Assembly (NCBI RefSeq): GCF_023277745.1
Contig: NZ_CP086322.1
Coordinates: 5,394,001-5,458,000, forward strand
Direction of reading: 5' to 3'
DNA from: Streptomyces halobius
Lineage (GTDB): Bacteria > Actinomycetota > Actinomycetes > Streptomycetales > Streptomycetaceae
Length of the DNA stretch: 64,000 nt
How positions within the stretch are numbered: the stretch's first letter is position 1; each line of letters opens with the position of its first letter. The notes beneath the pieces are model-generated. The model saw nothing but the letters and a program-made list of their open reading frames with translations, did not search any database and was not told where the DNA came from. Positions 26,190 through 38,021 of the stretch are shown piece by piece. A program made the position numbers and the translations under genes.

Positions 26190-26935
26190 GCGAGCAGGAC
26201 GACCCGAACGCACCGGACCAGAACGTCCCGGCGCAACAGCGCGGCCACGCCGATGAGCTGATCGCGACCCGCCGCGGCATGTTCGGCCCCGCCAACGGCG
26301 GTGACACCTCCGGCTACGGGGGGCTCGTCCGGTCCGTCCGGATGCCCGGCGCGACGCCGCGGCCGTACGGCGGCCCGCGCGCCGAAGGCGCGTACGGAGA
26401 GTTCGACGAGATCGCCGACGAGCTGGAGGGCGCCCTCGACGAGCAGGGCCTGGTCCCCGAGAACGTCATCGAGAAGACGGTCGTGGACCGCGACGAGCTC
26501 ACTTTCCATATCGCGCGGGAGTACCTCCCGGCCGTCGCCAAGATCCTCCGCGACGACCCGGCGCTGCGCTTCGAGCTGTGCACGGGCGTGAGCGGGGTGC
26601 ACTTCCCCGGCGATCAGGGCCGTGAGCTGCACGCCGTCTACCACCTGCGCTCGATCACCCATAACCGGCTCCTGCGGCTGGAGGTCTCGGCGCCCGACGC
26701 CGATCCGCATGTGCCGTCGCTGGTGAGCGTCTATCCGACCAACGACTGGCACGAGCGCGAGACCTACGACTTCTTCGGCCTGGTCTTCGACGGCCATCCC
26801 GCGCTCACCCGGATCATGATGCCCGACGACTGGCAGGGCTTCCCGCAGCGCAAGGACTACCCGCTCGGCGGCATTCCCGTCGAGTACAAGGGCGCCCAGA
26901 TCCCGGCTCCCGACCAGCGGAGGTCGTACAGCTGA
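26186..26935 (+). CDS. nuoC: NADH-quinone oxidoreductase subunit C
   Basis: 249 residues, part of the hydrophilic connecting module. The 30-kDa subunit signature is [18 protein letters not shown] and then QRKDYPLGG. About 70 extra N-terminal polar residues precede the core, as usual in Streptomyces. GTG 26186 overlaps the nuoB stop by four bases. It ends one base into nuoD. Confidence 0.94.
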
Positions 26936-28254
26936 TGACATCCCCCACCACTCCCCGCGAGACCACCGAGGGCGCCGTCTACACCGTCACCGGCGGCGAC
27001 TGGGACGAGGTCGCGGACGCGGCCCGCACGTCCGACGACGAGCGGATCATCGTCAACATGGGGCCGCAGCACCCCTCCACGCACGGTGTGCTCCGGCTGA
27101 TCCTGGAGATCGACGGGGAGACCGTCACCGAGGCCCGCTGCGGCATCGGCTATCTGCACACCGGCATCGAGAAGAACCTCGAATACCGGACATGGACGCA
27201 GGGCAGCACGTTCGTGACGCGGATGGATTACCTGATGCCCTTCTTCAACGAGACGGCCTACTGCCTGGCCGTGGAGAAGCTGCTCGGTATCACCGACGAC
27301 GTCCCCGACCGCGCCACCGTCATCCGCGTGATGCTGATGGAGCTCAACCGGCTCTCCTCCCATCTGGTGGCCATCGCCACCGGCGGTATGGAACTGGGCG
27401 CCACCACGGTCATGATCTACGGCTTCCGGGACCGTGAACTCATCCTCGACATCTTCGAGTTGATCACCGGTCTGCGGATGAACCACGCCTACATCCGTCC
27501 CGGCGGCCTCGCCCAGGACCTGCCCCCGGGCACCGTCGACCAGGTGCGCGGCTTCATCAAGAAGATGCGCAAGAACATCGTCGAGTACGACAAGCTCATC
27601 ACCGGCAACCCGGTCTTCAAGGGCCGCATGGAGGGCATCGGCCACCTCGACCTGGCCGGCTGCATGGCCACCGGCGTCACCGGGCCCATCCTGCGCTCCG
27701 CCGGACTGCCCCACGACCTGCGCAAAGCGCAGCCGTACTGTGGATACGAGAACTACGAGTTCGAGGTGCCGACCGCCGACACCTGCGACGCCTACGGCCG
27801 GTTCCTGATCCGGCTGGAGGAGATGCACCAGTCGCTGCACATCGTCGAACAGTGCCTGGACCGGCTGGCGCCGGGCCCGGTGATGGTCGCCGACAAGAAG
27901 ATCGCCTGGCCCGCACAGCTGGCCCTCGGTCCGGACGGCCTCGGCAACTCCCTCGACCACATCAAAAAGATCATGGGCACCTCGATGGAGGCCCTGATCC
28001 ACCACTTCAAGCTGGTGACGGAGGGATTCCGGGTCCCGCCGGGACAGGCGTACGCCACCGTGGAGTCGCCCAAGGGCGAGCTGGGCGTGCATGCGGTCAG
28101 CGACGGCGGCACCCGCCCCTACCGGGTGCACTTCCGTGATCCGTCCTTCACCCATCTGCAGGCCATGGCGGCGATGTGCGAAGGCGGCCAGGTCGCCGAC
28201 GTCATCGTCGCCGTCGCATCCATCGACCCCGTGATGGGAGGCGTCGACCGGTGA
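26935..28254 (+). CDS. nuoD: NADH-quinone oxidoreductase subunit D
   Basis: 439 residues; the 49-kDa subunit forming the quinone pocket with NuoB. Core motifs are [14 protein letters not shown], the [10 protein letters not shown] region and [13 protein letters not shown] near the end. ATG 26935 overlaps the nuoC stop by one base. No equivalent exists in the second nuo cluster at 61-64 kb, at least before nuoH2. Confidence 0.95.
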   Translation: MTSPTTPRETTEGAVYTVTGGDWDEVADAARTSDDERIIVNMGPQHPSTHGVLRLILEIDGETVTEARCGIGYLHTGIEKNLEYRTWTQGSTFVTRMDYLMPFFNETAYCLAVEKLLGITDDVPDRATVIRVMLMELNRLSSHLVAIATGGMELGATTVMIYGFRDRELILDIFELITGLRMNHAYIRPGGLAQDLPPGTVDQVRGFIKKMRKNIVEYDKLITGNPVFKGRMEGIGHLDLAGCMATGVTGPILRSAGLPHDLRKAQPYCGYENYEFEVPTADTCDAYGRFLIRLEEMHQSLHIVEQCLDRLAPGPVMVADKKIAWPAQLALGPDGLGNSLDHIKKIMGTSMEALIHHFKLVTEGFRVPPGQAYATVESPKGELGVHAVSDGGTRPYRVHFRDPSFTHLQAMAAMCEGGQVADVIVAVASIDPVMGGVDR

Positions 28255-29069
28255 CCACCGCATCGTCCCAGGGAGCGACCCCCAGGCCCCCGGTCAGTGT
28301 GGGGATGCCGCAGCTCCCCGCCCCCGACTACCCGGCCGACGTACGGGCCCGGCTCGAAGCCGACGCCGAAGGGCTGATCGCCCGCTATCCCGACTCCCGC
28401 TCCGCGCTGCTGCCGCTGCTGCACCTCGTCCAGGCCGAGGAGGGCCATGTCACCCGTACCGGTATCCGCTTCTGCGCCGAGCAGCTGGACCTGACCACGG
28501 CCGAGGTCACCGCGGTCTCGACCTTCTACACCATGTACCGCCGCTCGCCGGGCGGCGACTACCAGGTCGGGGTCTGCACCAACACGCTGTGCGCGGTGAT
28601 GGGCGGCGACGCCATCTTCGAGGAGCTGAAGGAACACCTCGGCGTCGGCAACGGCGAGACCACCGAGGACGGCGCCGTCACCCTCGAACACATCGAGTGC
28701 AACGCGGCCTGCGACTTCGCGCCCGTGGTGATGGTCAATTGGGAGTTCTTCGACAACCAGACGCCGGACTCCGCCAAGCGGCTCGTCGACGACCTGAGGG
28801 CGGGCCGGACCGTCGAGCCCACCCGTGGTGCGCCGCTGTGCACGTACAAGGAGACGGCCCGGATGCTGGCCGGTTTCCCCGACGAGCGGCCGGGCGCGGT
28901 GGCGGCGACCGGCGGCGCGGGGCCCGCCTCGCTGATCGGACTCCGGCTCGCCAAGGGTGAGGCCGCCCCGGGCCGTGGCACCGACCACGTCATCGCGCCG
29001 CGCGCCGCGGGCCGGCCGCAGGACCAGGCCGGCGATGCGGCCGAGCACACGGACGAGGAGGGGGAGTGA
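28251..29069 (+). CDS. nuoE: NADH-quinone oxidoreductase subunit E
   Basis: 272 residues, thioredoxin-like fold with a [2Fe-2S] cluster (N1a) in the NADH-oxidising module. Cluster ligands are in [13 protein letters not shown] and [11 protein letters not shown]. It has an additional C-terminal tail rich in Gly/Ala after the core, common in actinobacteria. GTG 28251 overlaps the nuoD stop. Confidence 0.94.
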   Translation: MTTASSQGATPRPPVSVGMPQLPAPDYPADVRARLEADAEGLIARYPDSRSALLPLLHLVQAEEGHVTRTGIRFCAEQLDLTTAEVTAVSTFYTMYRRSPGGDYQVGVCTNTLCAVMGGDAIFEELKEHLGVGNGETTEDGAVTLEHIECNAACDFAPVVMVNWEFFDNQTPDSAKRLVDDLRAGRTVEPTRGAPLCTYKETARMLAGFPDERPGAVAATGGAGPASLIGLRLAKGEAAPGRGTDHVIAPRAAGRPQDQAGDAAEHTDEEGE

Positions 29070-30451
29070 TGACGGTGGCACCCGAGTACGGCGGCACCTC
29101 GCGGCCGGAGGCCGGGGGAGAGACGAGCCCGGAGAAGATCCTGGCGCCCGTTCTGTCCGCCTTCTGGGACCAGCCCGAATCCTGGACCCTGGAGACCTAT
29201 CTGCGGCACGAGGGCTACGCGGGCGCGCGCAAGGCGCTCGCGATGGCACCGGACGACGTCATCGCGTACGTCAAGGACTCCGGATTGCGCGGCCGCGGCG
29301 GCGCGGGTTTCCCGACCGGCATGAAGTGGCAGTTCATCCCGCAGGGCGACGGCAAACCGCACTATCTCGTCGTCAACGCCGACGAGTCGGAGCCCGGGAC
29401 GTGCAAGGACATCCCGCTCCTGTTCGCGAACCCGCACGTCCTCATCGAGGGGATCGTGATCGCCTGTCATGCGATCCGGTCGAATCTCGCGTTCATCTAT
29501 CTGCGCGGTGAGGTCGTGCCCGTGCTGCGGCGGCTGCACGAGGCGGTACGCGAGGCGTACGCGGCGGGCTACCTCGGCAAGAACATCCTGGGCTCGGGGC
29601 TCGACCTGGACGTCGTCGTGCACGCGGGCGCGGGCGCGTACATCTGTGGTGAGGAGACCGCGCTGCTGGACTCCCTGGAGGGCCGTCGCGGACAGCCCCG
29701 GCTGCGTCCTCCCTTCCCCGCGGTGGCGGGCCTGTACGCCTGCCCCACTGTCGTGAACAACGTCGAGTCCATCGCGTCGGTTCCCGCCCTCATGAACAAG
29801 GGCAAGGACTGGTTCCGGTCGATGGGCAGCGAGAAGTCCCCGGGCTTCACGCTCTACTCGCTCAGCGGTCATGTCGCCAACCCCGGCCAGTACGAAGGCC
29901 CGTTGGGCATCACCCTGCGCCAGCTGCTGGACATGAGCGGCGGGATGCGGCCCGGGCACCGGCTCAAGTTCTGGACGCCGGGAGGCTCCTCGACACCGCT
30001 GCTCACCGACGCACACCTGGACGTCCCGCTCGACTACGAGGGCGTCGGCGCGGCCGGCTCGATGCTCGGCACCAAGGCGCTGCAGTGCTTCGACGAGACC
30101 ACCTGTGTCGTACGGGCCGTCACCCGCTGGACGGAGTTCTACGCGCACGAGTCCTGCGGCAAGTGCACACCCTGCCGCGAAGGCACCTACTGGCTGGTGC
30201 AGTTGCTGCGCGACATCGAGGCCGGCAAGGGCCGGATGGACGACCTCGACAAGATCGACGACATCGCCGACAACATCAACGGCAAGTCCTTCTGTGCCCT
30301 GGGCGACGGCGCGGCCTCGCCGATCTTCTCCTCGCTCCAGTACTTCCGCGAGGAGTACGAGCGGCACATCACCGGCAAGGGCTGCCCCTTCGACCCCGCC
30401 AAGTCGACCGTCTGGGCCGACAACGACGCTCACCTGGGGGTGAACGCATGA
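29069..30451 (+). CDS. nuoF: NADH-quinone oxidoreductase subunit F
   Basis: 460 residues, carrying FMN, the NADH site and cluster N3. Nucleotide/flavin motifs are [16 protein letters not shown] and the [16 protein letters not shown] region; the [4Fe-4S] ligands are in [12 protein letters not shown] and SFCALGD. ATG 29069 overlaps the nuoE stop (TGATG) and has AGGAGG upstream; GTG 29066, one codon earlier, is a possible alternative. Confidence 0.94.
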   Translation: MTVAPEYGGTSRPEAGGETSPEKILAPVLSAFWDQPESWTLETYLRHEGYAGARKALAMAPDDVIAYVKDSGLRGRGGAGFPTGMKWQFIPQGDGKPHYLVVNADESEPGTCKDIPLLFANPHVLIEGIVIACHAIRSNLAFIYLRGEVVPVLRRLHEAVREAYAAGYLGKNILGSGLDLDVVVHAGAGAYICGEETALLDSLEGRRGQPRLRPPFPAVAGLYACPTVVNNVESIASVPALMNKGKDWFRSMGSEKSPGFTLYSLSGHVANPGQYEGPLGITLRQLLDMSGGMRPGHRLKFWTPGGSSTPLLTDAHLDVPLDYEGVGAAGSMLGTKALQCFDETTCVVRAVTRWTEFYAHESCGKCTPCREGTYWLVQLLRDIEAGKGRMDDLDKIDDIADNINGKSFCALGDGAASPIFSSLQYFREEYERHITGKGCPFDPAKSTVWADNDAHLGVNA

Positions 30452-32970
30452 CCGTCACGACCAACGCCCCCACTGGGGGCGGCGAGGCGGCCGTCCCGCC
30501 CGAGGACCTCGTCTCCCTGACAATCGACGGCATCGAGATCTCCGTTCCCAAGGGGACGCTGGTCATCCGCGCCGCCGAACTCCTCGGCATCGAGATCCCG
30601 CGCTTCTGCGACCACCCGCTGCTGGATCCGGCCGGCGCCTGCCGGCAGTGCATCGTCGAGGTCGAGGGGCAGCGCAAACCGATGGCGTCCTGCACCATCA
30701 CCTGCACCGACGGGATGGTCGTCAAGACGCAACTCACCTCCCCGGTGGCCGAGAAGGCCCAGCGCGGGGTGATGGAACTGCTGCTGATCAACCACCCGCT
30801 GGACTGCCCGGTCTGCGACAAGGGCGGCGAGTGCCCGCTGCAGAACCAGGCGATGCAGGTCGGCGACCCGGACTCCCGTTTCGAGGGCAAGAAGCGGACG
30901 TTCCGGAAGCCGGTACCGATCTCCACGCAGGTGCTGCTGGACCGCGAGCGCTGTGTGCTGTGCGCGCGCTGCACCCGCTTCAGCGAACAGATCGCCGGTG
31001 ACCCGATGATCGATCTGCTGGAGCGCGGCGCCCTGGAGCAGGTCGGCACCGGAGAGGGCGACCCGTTCCTCTCGTACTTCTCCGGGAACACCATCCAGAT
31101 CTGCCCGGTCGGCGCGCTCACCTCCGCCGCCTACCGCTTCCGCTCCCGCCCCTTCGACCTGGTCTCCTCGCCGTCGGTGTGCGAACACTGCGCGGGCGGC
31201 TGTGCGACCCGTACGGACCACCGGCGCGGCAAGGTCCTGCGGCGGCTGGCGGCGGACGACCCCGAGGTCAACGAGGAGTGGATCTGCGACAAGGGGCGGT
31301 TCGCCTTCCGCTACGCGCAGCAGCGCGACCGGCTGGAGACCCCCCTGGTACGCGACGCGGACTCCGGCGAACTGGAGCCGGCGAGCTGGCCGGAGGCGCT
31401 GGCGGCCGCAGCCCGTGGGCTGGCCGCCGCCAACGGGCGCACCGGGGTGCTCACCGGCGGCCGGCTGACCGTCGAAGACGCCTACGCCTACGCCAAGTTC
31501 GCCCGGATCGCGCTGCACACCAACGACATCGACTTCCGGGCCCGGGTGCACAGCGCCGAGGAGGCCGACTTCCTGGCGGCCAGGGTCGCCGGGCGCGGCC
31601 GTGACCTCGGGGGCAGCGGGGGCGTCACGTACTCCGCGCTGGAGCAGGCGCCGGCCGTGCTGCTGGCCGGCATCGAGGCGGAGGAGGAGGCGCCGGGCGT
31701 CTTCCTGCGGCTGCGCAAGGCGCACCGTAAGCACGGACAGCGCACCTACGGGCTGGCCGGCCACGCCTCACGCGGGCTGATCAAGGCCGGTGGCACGTTG
31801 CTGCCGGCCGCCCCGGGGACCGAGACCGAATGGCTGACGGCTCTGTCTCAAGAGGGGTCGGCCGGCGTCGGCCTGGACGGCGTGGGAAAGGCCGCGGCCG
31901 AGGCGCTGCGGGCCGACGGCGCGGTGATCCTCGTCGGTGAGCGGCTGGCCGGGGTGCCCGGCGCGCTGACCGCGGCGGTGCGCGCCGCCTCCGTCACCGG
32001 CGCCCACCTGGTGTGGATGCCGCGGCGGGCGGGCGAGCGCGGCGCCCTTGAGGCGGGCGCCCTGCCGGGGCTGCTGCCCGGCGGCCGGCCCGCCACCGAC
32101 CCCCGGGCCCGCGACGAGGTCGCCGCCGTCTGGGGCGTGGCCGAACTCCCGCACCGGCACGGGCGGGACACCGGCCAGATCATCGAGGCCGCGGCGACCG
32201 GTGAGCTCAGCGCGCTCCTGGTGGCCGGCGTGGAGACCGCGGATCTGCCGGACCCGGCGCGCGCGCTCACCGCCCTGGACGAGGTCGGCTTCCTGGTCAG
32301 CCTGGAGCTGCGGCCCTCGGAGGTCACCGAGCGGGCGGACGTGGTCCTCCCGGTGGCGGCCGTGGTCGAGAAGGCCGGCACCTTCCTCAACTGGGAGGGC
32401 CGGGCACGGCCGTTCGAGGCCGCGGTCAAGCCGGACCAGATGACCCGCAGGCATCTGCTGCCGGACGCCCGGGTGCTGCACATGCTGGCGGACGCTCTCG
32501 ACGTCCACCTCGGGCTGCCGGATGTCCGCACCGTACGCCGCGAGCTGGACCGGCTCGGCGGCTGGGACGGCCCGCACGCGGCCGACCCCGTGGAGACCGG
32601 GCGCCCGCTGCCCCGCCCCGGCACCGGTGAGGCTCTCCTCGCGGGCCACCGGATGCTGCTCGACCAGGGGCGGCTCCAGGAGGGCGACGAAGCGCTGGCC
32701 GGCACCCGGCACGCCGCGGTCGCCCGGCTCTCGCAGGCCACCGCACAGGAGACCGGCGTCAAGGACGGGGACCTGCTGGCGGTCACCGGTCCGGCCGGAT
32801 CGGTGCGGCTGCCCCTTCAGATCACGCCGATGCCCGACCGGGTGGTGTGGCTGCCGCTGAATTCCACCGGCGGTGGTGTCGCCGCCGACACCGGGGCGCG
32901 CCCCGGTGACCTGGTGAAGGTCTCCGCCGTGCCCGGTACCCCGGAGCGGGCCGAGGAGGGGGACGCATGA
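30448..32970 (+). CDS. nuoG: NADH-quinone oxidoreductase subunit G
   Basis: 840 residues, the largest peripheral subunit. Fe-S ligands in order are plant-ferredoxin-type [2Fe-2S] ([18 protein letters not shown]), the His-ligated cluster region ([18 protein letters not shown]), ferredoxin-like ligands ([14 protein letters not shown] and ICPVGALT) and an additional cluster motif (VCEHCAGGC). The C-terminal half is a molybdopterin-oxidoreductase-like domain lacking a cofactor in this family. ATG 30448 overlaps nuoF by four bases. Confidence 0.94.
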   Translation: MTVTTNAPTGGGEAAVPPEDLVSLTIDGIEISVPKGTLVIRAAELLGIEIPRFCDHPLLDPAGACRQCIVEVEGQRKPMASCTITCTDGMVVKTQLTSPVAEKAQRGVMELLLINHPLDCPVCDKGGECPLQNQAMQVGDPDSRFEGKKRTFRKPVPISTQVLLDRERCVLCARCTRFSEQIAGDPMIDLLERGALEQVGTGEGDPFLSYFSGNTIQICPVGALTSAAYRFRSRPFDLVSSPSVCEHCAGGCATRTDHRRGKVLRRLAADDPEVNEEWICDKGRFAFRYAQQRDRLETPLVRDADSGELEPASWPEALAAAARGLAAANGRTGVLTGGRLTVEDAYAYAKFARIALHTNDIDFRARVHSAEEADFLAARVAGRGRDLGGSGGVTYSALEQAPAVLLAGIEAEEEAPGVFLRLRKAHRKHGQRTYGLAGHASRGLIKAGGTLLPAAPGTETEWLTALSQEGSAGVGLDGVGKAAAEALRADGAVILVGERLAGVPGALTAAVRAASVTGAHLVWMPRRAGERGALEAGALPGLLPGGRPATDPRARDEVAAVWGVAELPHRHGRDTGQIIEAAATGELSALLVAGVETADLPDPARALTALDEVGFLVSLELRPSEVTERADVVLPVAAVVEKAGTFLNWEGRARPFEAAVKPDQMTRRHLLPDARVLHMLADALDVHLGLPDVRTVRRELDRLGGWDGPHAADPVETGRPLPRPGTGEALLAGHRMLLDQGRLQEGDEALAGTRHAAVARLSQATAQETGVKDGDLLAVTGPAGSVRLPLQITPMPDRVVWLPLNSTGGGVAADTGARPGDLVKVSAVPGTPERAEEGDA

Positions 32971-34364
32971 TGCGGCAACTCGATCAACTGGCCACCGCGG
33001 GCACCGTGCTGGCCCAGGAAGACCTTTCGATGTTCGGCCGCGACCCGTGGTGGCTGATCCTCGTCAAGGCGGTCTTCTGCTTCGCGTTCCTGATGCTGAC
33101 CGTGCTGTTCTCGATCGTCTGGGAACGCAAGGTCGTCGCCTGGATGCAGCTGCGGATCGGCCCCAACCGGCACGGCCCCTGGGGCATGCTCCAGTCCCTC
33201 GCCGACGGCATCAAGCTGATGCTGAAGGAGGACGTGGTCGTCAAGAAGGCCGACAAGGCGGTCTATGTCCTCGCGCCGGTCGTGGCGGCCGTACCGGCCT
33301 TCATGGCCATCGCGGTGATCCCGTTCGGCCCGGCGGGCAACGAGATCTCGATCTTCGGTGTCCGTACGCCGATGCAGCTGACGGACCTGCCGATCGCCAT
33401 CCTCTACATCCTGGCCGCCGCTTCCGTCGGCATCTACGGCATCGTGCTGGCGGGCTGGTCCTCCGGCTCGACGTACCCACTGCTCGGGGGGTTGCGCGCC
33501 TGCGCCCAGATGATCTCCTACGAGATCGCGATGGGTGCGGCGTTCGCTTCGGTCTTCCTCTACTCCGGGTCGATGTCGACCTCGACGATCGTGGAGTCGC
33601 AGCAGGACAAGTGGTACATCCTGCTGCTGCCGGTCTCGTTCCTCATCTACATCGTGACGATGGTGGGGGAGACCGACCGCGCGCCGTTCGACATGCCGGA
33701 GTCCGAGGGCGACCTCGTCGGCGGCTTCAACACCGAGTACTCGTCCATCAAGTTCGCGATGTTCATGCTCGCCGAGTACATCAACATGGTGACGGTGGCG
33801 GCGGTCGCGACCACGCTCTTCCTGGGCGGCTGGCGGGCCCCGTACCCCGTCTCCACGTTCTGGGAGGGCGCGAACCACGGCTGGTGGCCGCTGCTCTGGT
33901 TCGTCGTCAAGGTGCAGCTGCTGCTGTTCTTCTTCATCTGGCTGCGCGGCACGCTCCCCCGGGTGCGTTACGACCAGCTGATGAGGCTGGGGTGGAAGGT
34001 CCTCATCCCGGTGTCGCTGGTCTGGCTGATGCTGGTGGCCACCGTCCGGGCGCTGAAGAACGAGGGCTTCGCCTTCCAGCAGATCGTGCTGTACGTCGCC
34101 GGGGCGGCCATCGCCCTGCTGCTGGTCTCCCTCGTCGCGGACTTCTTCCGGCGAGGTGAGGAGGAAGCCGAAGGGGAGAAGGACGGTGGCGGGGCCTTCG
34201 ACCCGATGGCCGGCGGATTCCCCGTGCCGCCGCTGCCCGGTCAGAGCCTGCCGCCCGTGCCACGCCGACGCCCTCGCCGTGACGGTGAGTTGATTGTCAG
34301 TGGCGGGGTGGACACTGTCAGTGACAGAAACGGAAACGACGGAAAGGGGGGCGACGGTGCCTGA
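32967..34364 (+). CDS. nuoH: NADH-quinone oxidoreductase subunit H
   Basis: 465 residues, eight transmembrane helices at the junction of both arms, lining the quinone entry. Signatures include [20 protein letters not shown] and [20 protein letters not shown]. The last 80 residues are a polar Pro/Gly/Arg-rich cytosolic tail beyond the usual core. ATG 32967 overlaps nuoG by four bases. Confidence 0.95.
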   Translation: MMRQLDQLATAGTVLAQEDLSMFGRDPWWLILVKAVFCFAFLMLTVLFSIVWERKVVAWMQLRIGPNRHGPWGMLQSLADGIKLMLKEDVVVKKADKAVYVLAPVVAAVPAFMAIAVIPFGPAGNEISIFGVRTPMQLTDLPIAILYILAAASVGIYGIVLAGWSSGSTYPLLGGLRACAQMISYEIAMGAAFASVFLYSGSMSTSTIVESQQDKWYILLLPVSFLIYIVTMVGETDRAPFDMPESEGDLVGGFNTEYSSIKFAMFMLAEYINMVTVAAVATTLFLGGWRAPYPVSTFWEGANHGWWPLLWFVVKVQLLLFFFIWLRGTLPRVRYDQLMRLGWKVLIPVSLVWLMLVATVRALKNEGFAFQQIVLYVAGAAIALLLVSLVADFFRRGEEEAEGEKDGGGAFDPMAGGFPVPPLPGQSLPPVPRRRPRRDGELIVSGGVDTVSDRNGNDGKGGDGA

Positions 34365-34935
34365 GTTCCAGAACCCCGTGGCCGGCTTCGGCGTGACCTT
34401 CCGGGCCATGTTCAAGAAGCGGCTGACCGAGCAGTACCCGGAGGAGAAGAAGCCGACGGCGCCGCGCTTCCACGGCCGGCATCAGCTCAACCGCCATCCG
34501 GACGGCCTGGAGAAGTGCATCGGCTGCGAGTTGTGCGCCTGGGCCTGCCCGGCGGACGCGATCTATGTCGAGGGCGCGGACAACACCGAGGAGGAGCGTT
34601 ACTCCCCGGGCGAGCGCTACGGCCGCGTCTACCAGATCAACTATCTGCGCTGCATTCTGTGCGGCCTGTGCGTGGAGGCCTGCCCGACCCGCGCGCTGAC
34701 CATGACCAATGAGTACGAACTCGCCGACAAGTCCCGCGAATCGCTGATCTACACCAAGGAGGAGCTGCTCGTCGGCCTGGAGGAGGGGATGGTCGACTCA
34801 CCGCATGCGATCTACCCCGGCATGACGGAGAAGGACTACTACAACGGCCTGGTGACGGAGGCCGCGCCCGGCACCGTCCGTCAGGTCGCGGTCTCCGAGG
34901 GCGAGCAGCCCACCGATGAGGGGGTGCAGGCATGA
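34357..34935 (+). CDS. nuoI: NADH-quinone oxidoreductase subunit I
   Basis: 192 residues, carrying two [4Fe-4S] clusters (N6a/N6b) that wire electrons towards NuoB. Both ligand sets are intact: [16 protein letters not shown] and [19 protein letters not shown] 34357 was preferred because GGAAAGGGGGGC lies just upstream; the in-frame GTG at 34321 would add 12 residues ([12 protein letters not shown]). It overlaps the nuoH stop slightly. Confidence 0.93.
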   Translation: MPEFQNPVAGFGVTFRAMFKKRLTEQYPEEKKPTAPRFHGRHQLNRHPDGLEKCIGCELCAWACPADAIYVEGADNTEEERYSPGERYGRVYQINYLRCILCGLCVEACPTRALTMTNEYELADKSRESLIYTKEELLVGLEEGMVDSPHAIYPGMTEKDYYNGLVTEAAPGTVRQVAVSEGEQPTDEGVQA

Positions 34936-35798
34936 CCGCCCTCGCCTTCACCGCGACCTCCTCGGGGGAGGCCGTGCAGTTCTGGATCCTGGGCACCGTC
35001 GCCGTCTGCGGCGCGCTGGGCACGATCTTGATGAAGAAGGCGGTGCACAGCGCCCTCTCGCTCGCCGGGACCATGATCGTCCTGGCGATCTTCTATCTGG
35101 CCAACGGCGCGTACTTCCTCGGTGTCGTCCAGATCATCGTCTACACCGGCGCGATCATGATGCTGTTCCTGTTCGTCGTCATGCTGGTCGGGGTCACCGC
35201 GGCCGATTCCCTCAAGGAGACGCTCAAGGGCCAGCGTTGGCTCGCCGCGGGCCTGGGCATCGGCTTCGGCATCCTGCTCGTCGCCGGCATCGGCAACGCC
35301 TCGCTCAGGGAGTTCAACGGCCTGGGCGAGGCCAACGCCGGCGGCAATGTGCAGGGCCTGGCCGCAATCATCTTCACCAAGTACGTCTTCGCCTTCGAAG
35401 TCACCGGCGCGCTGCTGATCTCCGCGGTCGTCGGCGCGATGGTGCTCACCCACCGGGAGCGCACGGAGCGCGCCAAGAGCCAGCGCGAGCAGTCCGAGGC
35501 CCGGGTCCGCGAAGGCAAGCAGGTACCGCCGCTGCCCGCCCCCGGTGTCTACGCCCGGCACAACGCCGTCGACATCCCCGGACTGCTTCCGGACGGCACC
35601 CCGTCCGAGCTGACCGTCAGCCCGACGCTGCGGGAGCGCGGCCAGATCCGCGATGTCTCCGGTGAGTCGCTCGCCGAGCTGAAGGCGCTGGAGCAGCGCT
35701 CCGAGGACTGGCTGGGGCGGGGCTCCGACGAGGAGCCGGAGCCCCCGTCATCCGGTGGCGCGACACCGAAGGGGCACAAGGAGGGGGCCCAGAAATGA
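34932..35798 (+). CDS. nuoJ: NADH-quinone oxidoreductase subunit J
   Basis: 288 residues. Five transmembrane helices in the first 170 residues include the [20 protein letters not shown] helix with its conserved pi-bulge region. A long charged cytosolic C-terminus (about 110 residues) follows. ATG 34932 overlaps the nuoI stop. Confidence 0.93.
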   Translation: MTALAFTATSSGEAVQFWILGTVAVCGALGTILMKKAVHSALSLAGTMIVLAIFYLANGAYFLGVVQIIVYTGAIMMLFLFVVMLVGVTAADSLKETLKGQRWLAAGLGIGFGILLVAGIGNASLREFNGLGEANAGGNVQGLAAIIFTKYVFAFEVTGALLISAVVGAMVLTHRERTERAKSQREQSEARVREGKQVPPLPAPGVYARHNAVDIPGLLPDGTPSELTVSPTLRERGQIRDVSGESLAELKALEQRSEDWLGRGSDEEPEPPSSGGATPKGHKEGAQK

Positions 35799-36094
35799 AC
35801 CCGGTCTACTACCTCTATCTCGCCGCCCTGCTGTTCACCATCGGCGCGGCCGGGGTCCTGACCAGGCGGAACGCCATCGTGGTGTTCATGTGCATCGAGC
35901 TGATGCTCAACGCCTGCAATCTCGCCTTGGTGGTCTTCGCACGGATGCACGGGAATCTGGACGGCCAGATCATCGCGTTCTTCACGATGGTCGTCGCCGC
36001 GGCCGAGGTCGTGGTCGGCCTGGCGATCATCGTGTCGATCTTCCGCACCCGTCATACCGCCTCGGTCGACGACGCCAGCCTGATGAAGCTGTAA
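35795..36094 (+). CDS. nuoK: NADH-quinone oxidoreductase subunit K
   Basis: 99 residues, three transmembrane helices, MrpC-like. The conserved glutamates are in [14 protein letters not shown] and [11 protein letters not shown], part of the proton path. ATG 35795 overlaps the nuoJ stop by four bases. Confidence 0.95.
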   Translation: MNPVYYLYLAALLFTIGAAGVLTRRNAIVVFMCIELMLNACNLALVVFARMHGNLDGQIIAFFTMVVAAAEVVVGLAIIVSIFRTRHTASVDDASLMKL

Positions 36095-36107
36095 GGGGTC
36101 GCACAAA

Positions 36108-38018
36108 GTGGAGAACTTGATCGCGCTGCTTGTCGCGGCACCGCTGGTCGGTGCGGCCCTGCTGTTGTGCGGCGGCACACGTCTGGACCGCGCCGGCCCC
36201 TGGATCGGCTCGCTCTTCGCGGTGGCGTCGTTCGCCGTCGGGGCGGTGCTCTTCGCCGACATGCTCGGCAGGGGCGCCGAGGACCGTGCCCTGCATCAGC
36301 ATCTGTTCAGCTGGATCCCGGTCGGCGGCTTCCGGGCCGATGTGGCCTTCCAGCTCGACCAGCTGTCGATGACCTTCGTCCTGCTGATCACCGGTGTCGG
36401 ATCGCTGATCCACATCTACTCCATCGGCTACATGGAGCACGACGAGCGGCGCCGCCGCTTCTTCGGCTATCTCAACCTGTTCCTCGCGGCGATGCTGCTG
36501 CTCGTCCTCGCCGACAACTACCTGCTGCTGTACGTCGGCTGGGAGGGCGTCGGCCTCGCCTCGTATCTGCTCATCGGGTTCTGGCAGCACAAGCCCAGCG
36601 CGGCCACCGCCGCCAAGAAGGCATTCCTCGTCAACCGCGTCGGTGACGTCGGCCTGTCCATCGCGGTCATGCTGATGTTCACCACGTTCGGGACGTTCGC
36701 CTTCGGGCCGGTGCTCGCCGCGACGGCGGACACCGGTGAGGGCAAGCTGACGGCCATCGGGCTGATGCTGCTGCTGGCCGCCTGCGGCAAGTCGGCGCAG
36801 GTGCCGCTGCAGTCCTGGCTCGGGGACGCGATGGAGGGCCCGACCCCGGTCTCGGCCCTGATCCACGCCGCCACGATGGTCACCGCCGGGGTGTATCTGA
36901 TCACCCGCTCCGGCGCGATCTTCAACGCCGCACCGGACGCCCAGACCGCCGTCGTCGCGGTCGGCGCGGTCACGCTCCTCTTCGGTGCGATCGTCGGATG
37001 TGCCAAGGACGACATCAAGAAGGCGCTGGCCGCCTCGACGATGTCGCAGATCGGCTACATGGTCCTGGCCGCCGGCCTCGGCCCGGTCGGCTATGCCTTC
37101 GCGATCATGCACCTGATCACCCACGGTTTCTTCAAGGCGGGCCTCTTCCTCGGCGCCGGTTCCGTGATGCACGCCATGAACGACGAGGTGGACATGCGCC
37201 GTTACGGCGGCCTGCGCAGGTATATGCCGATCACCTTCGTCACCTTCGGGCTCGGCTATCTGGCGATCATCGGCTTCCCGGGGCTGTCCGGCTTCTTCTC
37301 CAAGGACAAGATCATCGAGGCGGCGTTCGCCAAGGGCGGCACCGAGGGCTGGATCCTCGGCGGCGCGGCCCTGCTGGGCGCCGCGATCACCGCGTTCTAC
37401 ATGACCCGGGTGATGCTGATGACGTTCTTCGGCGAGAAGCGCTGGGCCGGGACGGCGGCCGCCGCCGAGCCGGGGCAGGCGGTCCAGCATCCCCACGAGG
37501 CGCCGAAGGCCATGACGATCCCCATGATCGTGCTGGCCGTCGGCTCGGTCTTCGCGGGCGCGCTGTTCAGCGTCAACGAAACCTTTGTGACCTGGCTGGA
37601 GCCGGTGACCTCGTTCGCGCACGGTCACTCCCCGCTCAGCGCCACCGCGATCACCGCCTCGACGATCGTGGTACTGCTGATCGGCGTCGGCCTGGCCTGG
37701 CAGATGTACGGCCGCAAGCCCGTCCCGCTCGCCGCACCGCGCGGCTCGCTGCTGACCCGGGCCGCCCGCCGCGATCTGCTCCAGGACGACGTCAACCATG
37801 TCGTCCTGGTGCGCGGCGGCGAGCATCTCACCCGCACGCTCGTCTACCTCGACCACTCCGTGGTGGACGGCGCGGTCAACGGCACGGCGGCCTCGATGGG
37901 CGGACTCTCCGGCCGGCTGCGCCAGTTGCAGAGCGGCTTCGTTCGCTCGTACGCGGTCCAGATGCTGGGCGGGGCCGCCGTTCTCGTCGCCGCGACCCTG
38001 CTGATGAGGGGTGTCTGA
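36108..38018 (+). CDS. nuoL: NADH-quinone oxidoreductase subunit L
   Basis: 636 residues, the distal antiporter-like proton pump with a lateral helix at its end. Signatures are [38 protein letters not shown] and [16 protein letters not shown] 36108 starts 13 bp after nuoK. Length is typical. Confidence 0.95.
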   Translation: MENLIALLVAAPLVGAALLLCGGTRLDRAGPWIGSLFAVASFAVGAVLFADMLGRGAEDRALHQHLFSWIPVGGFRADVAFQLDQLSMTFVLLITGVGSLIHIYSIGYMEHDERRRRFFGYLNLFLAAMLLLVLADNYLLLYVGWEGVGLASYLLIGFWQHKPSAATAAKKAFLVNRVGDVGLSIAVMLMFTTFGTFAFGPVLAATADTGEGKLTAIGLMLLLAACGKSAQVPLQSWLGDAMEGPTPVSALIHAATMVTAGVYLITRSGAIFNAAPDAQTAVVAVGAVTLLFGAIVGCAKDDIKKALAASTMSQIGYMVLAAGLGPVGYAFAIMHLITHGFFKAGLFLGAGSVMHAMNDEVDMRRYGGLRRYMPITFVTFGLGYLAIIGFPGLSGFFSKDKIIEAAFAKGGTEGWILGGAALLGAAITAFYMTRVMLMTFFGEKRWAGTAAAAEPGQAVQHPHEAPKAMTIPMIVLAVGSVFAGALFSVNETFVTWLEPVTSFAHGHSPLSATAITASTIVVLLIGVGLAWQMYGRKPVPLAAPRGSLLTRAARRDLLQDDVNHVVLVRGGEHLTRTLVYLDHSVVDGAVNGTAASMGGLSGRLRQLQSGFVRSYAVQMLGGAAVLVAATLLMRGV

Positions 38019-38021
38019 GCC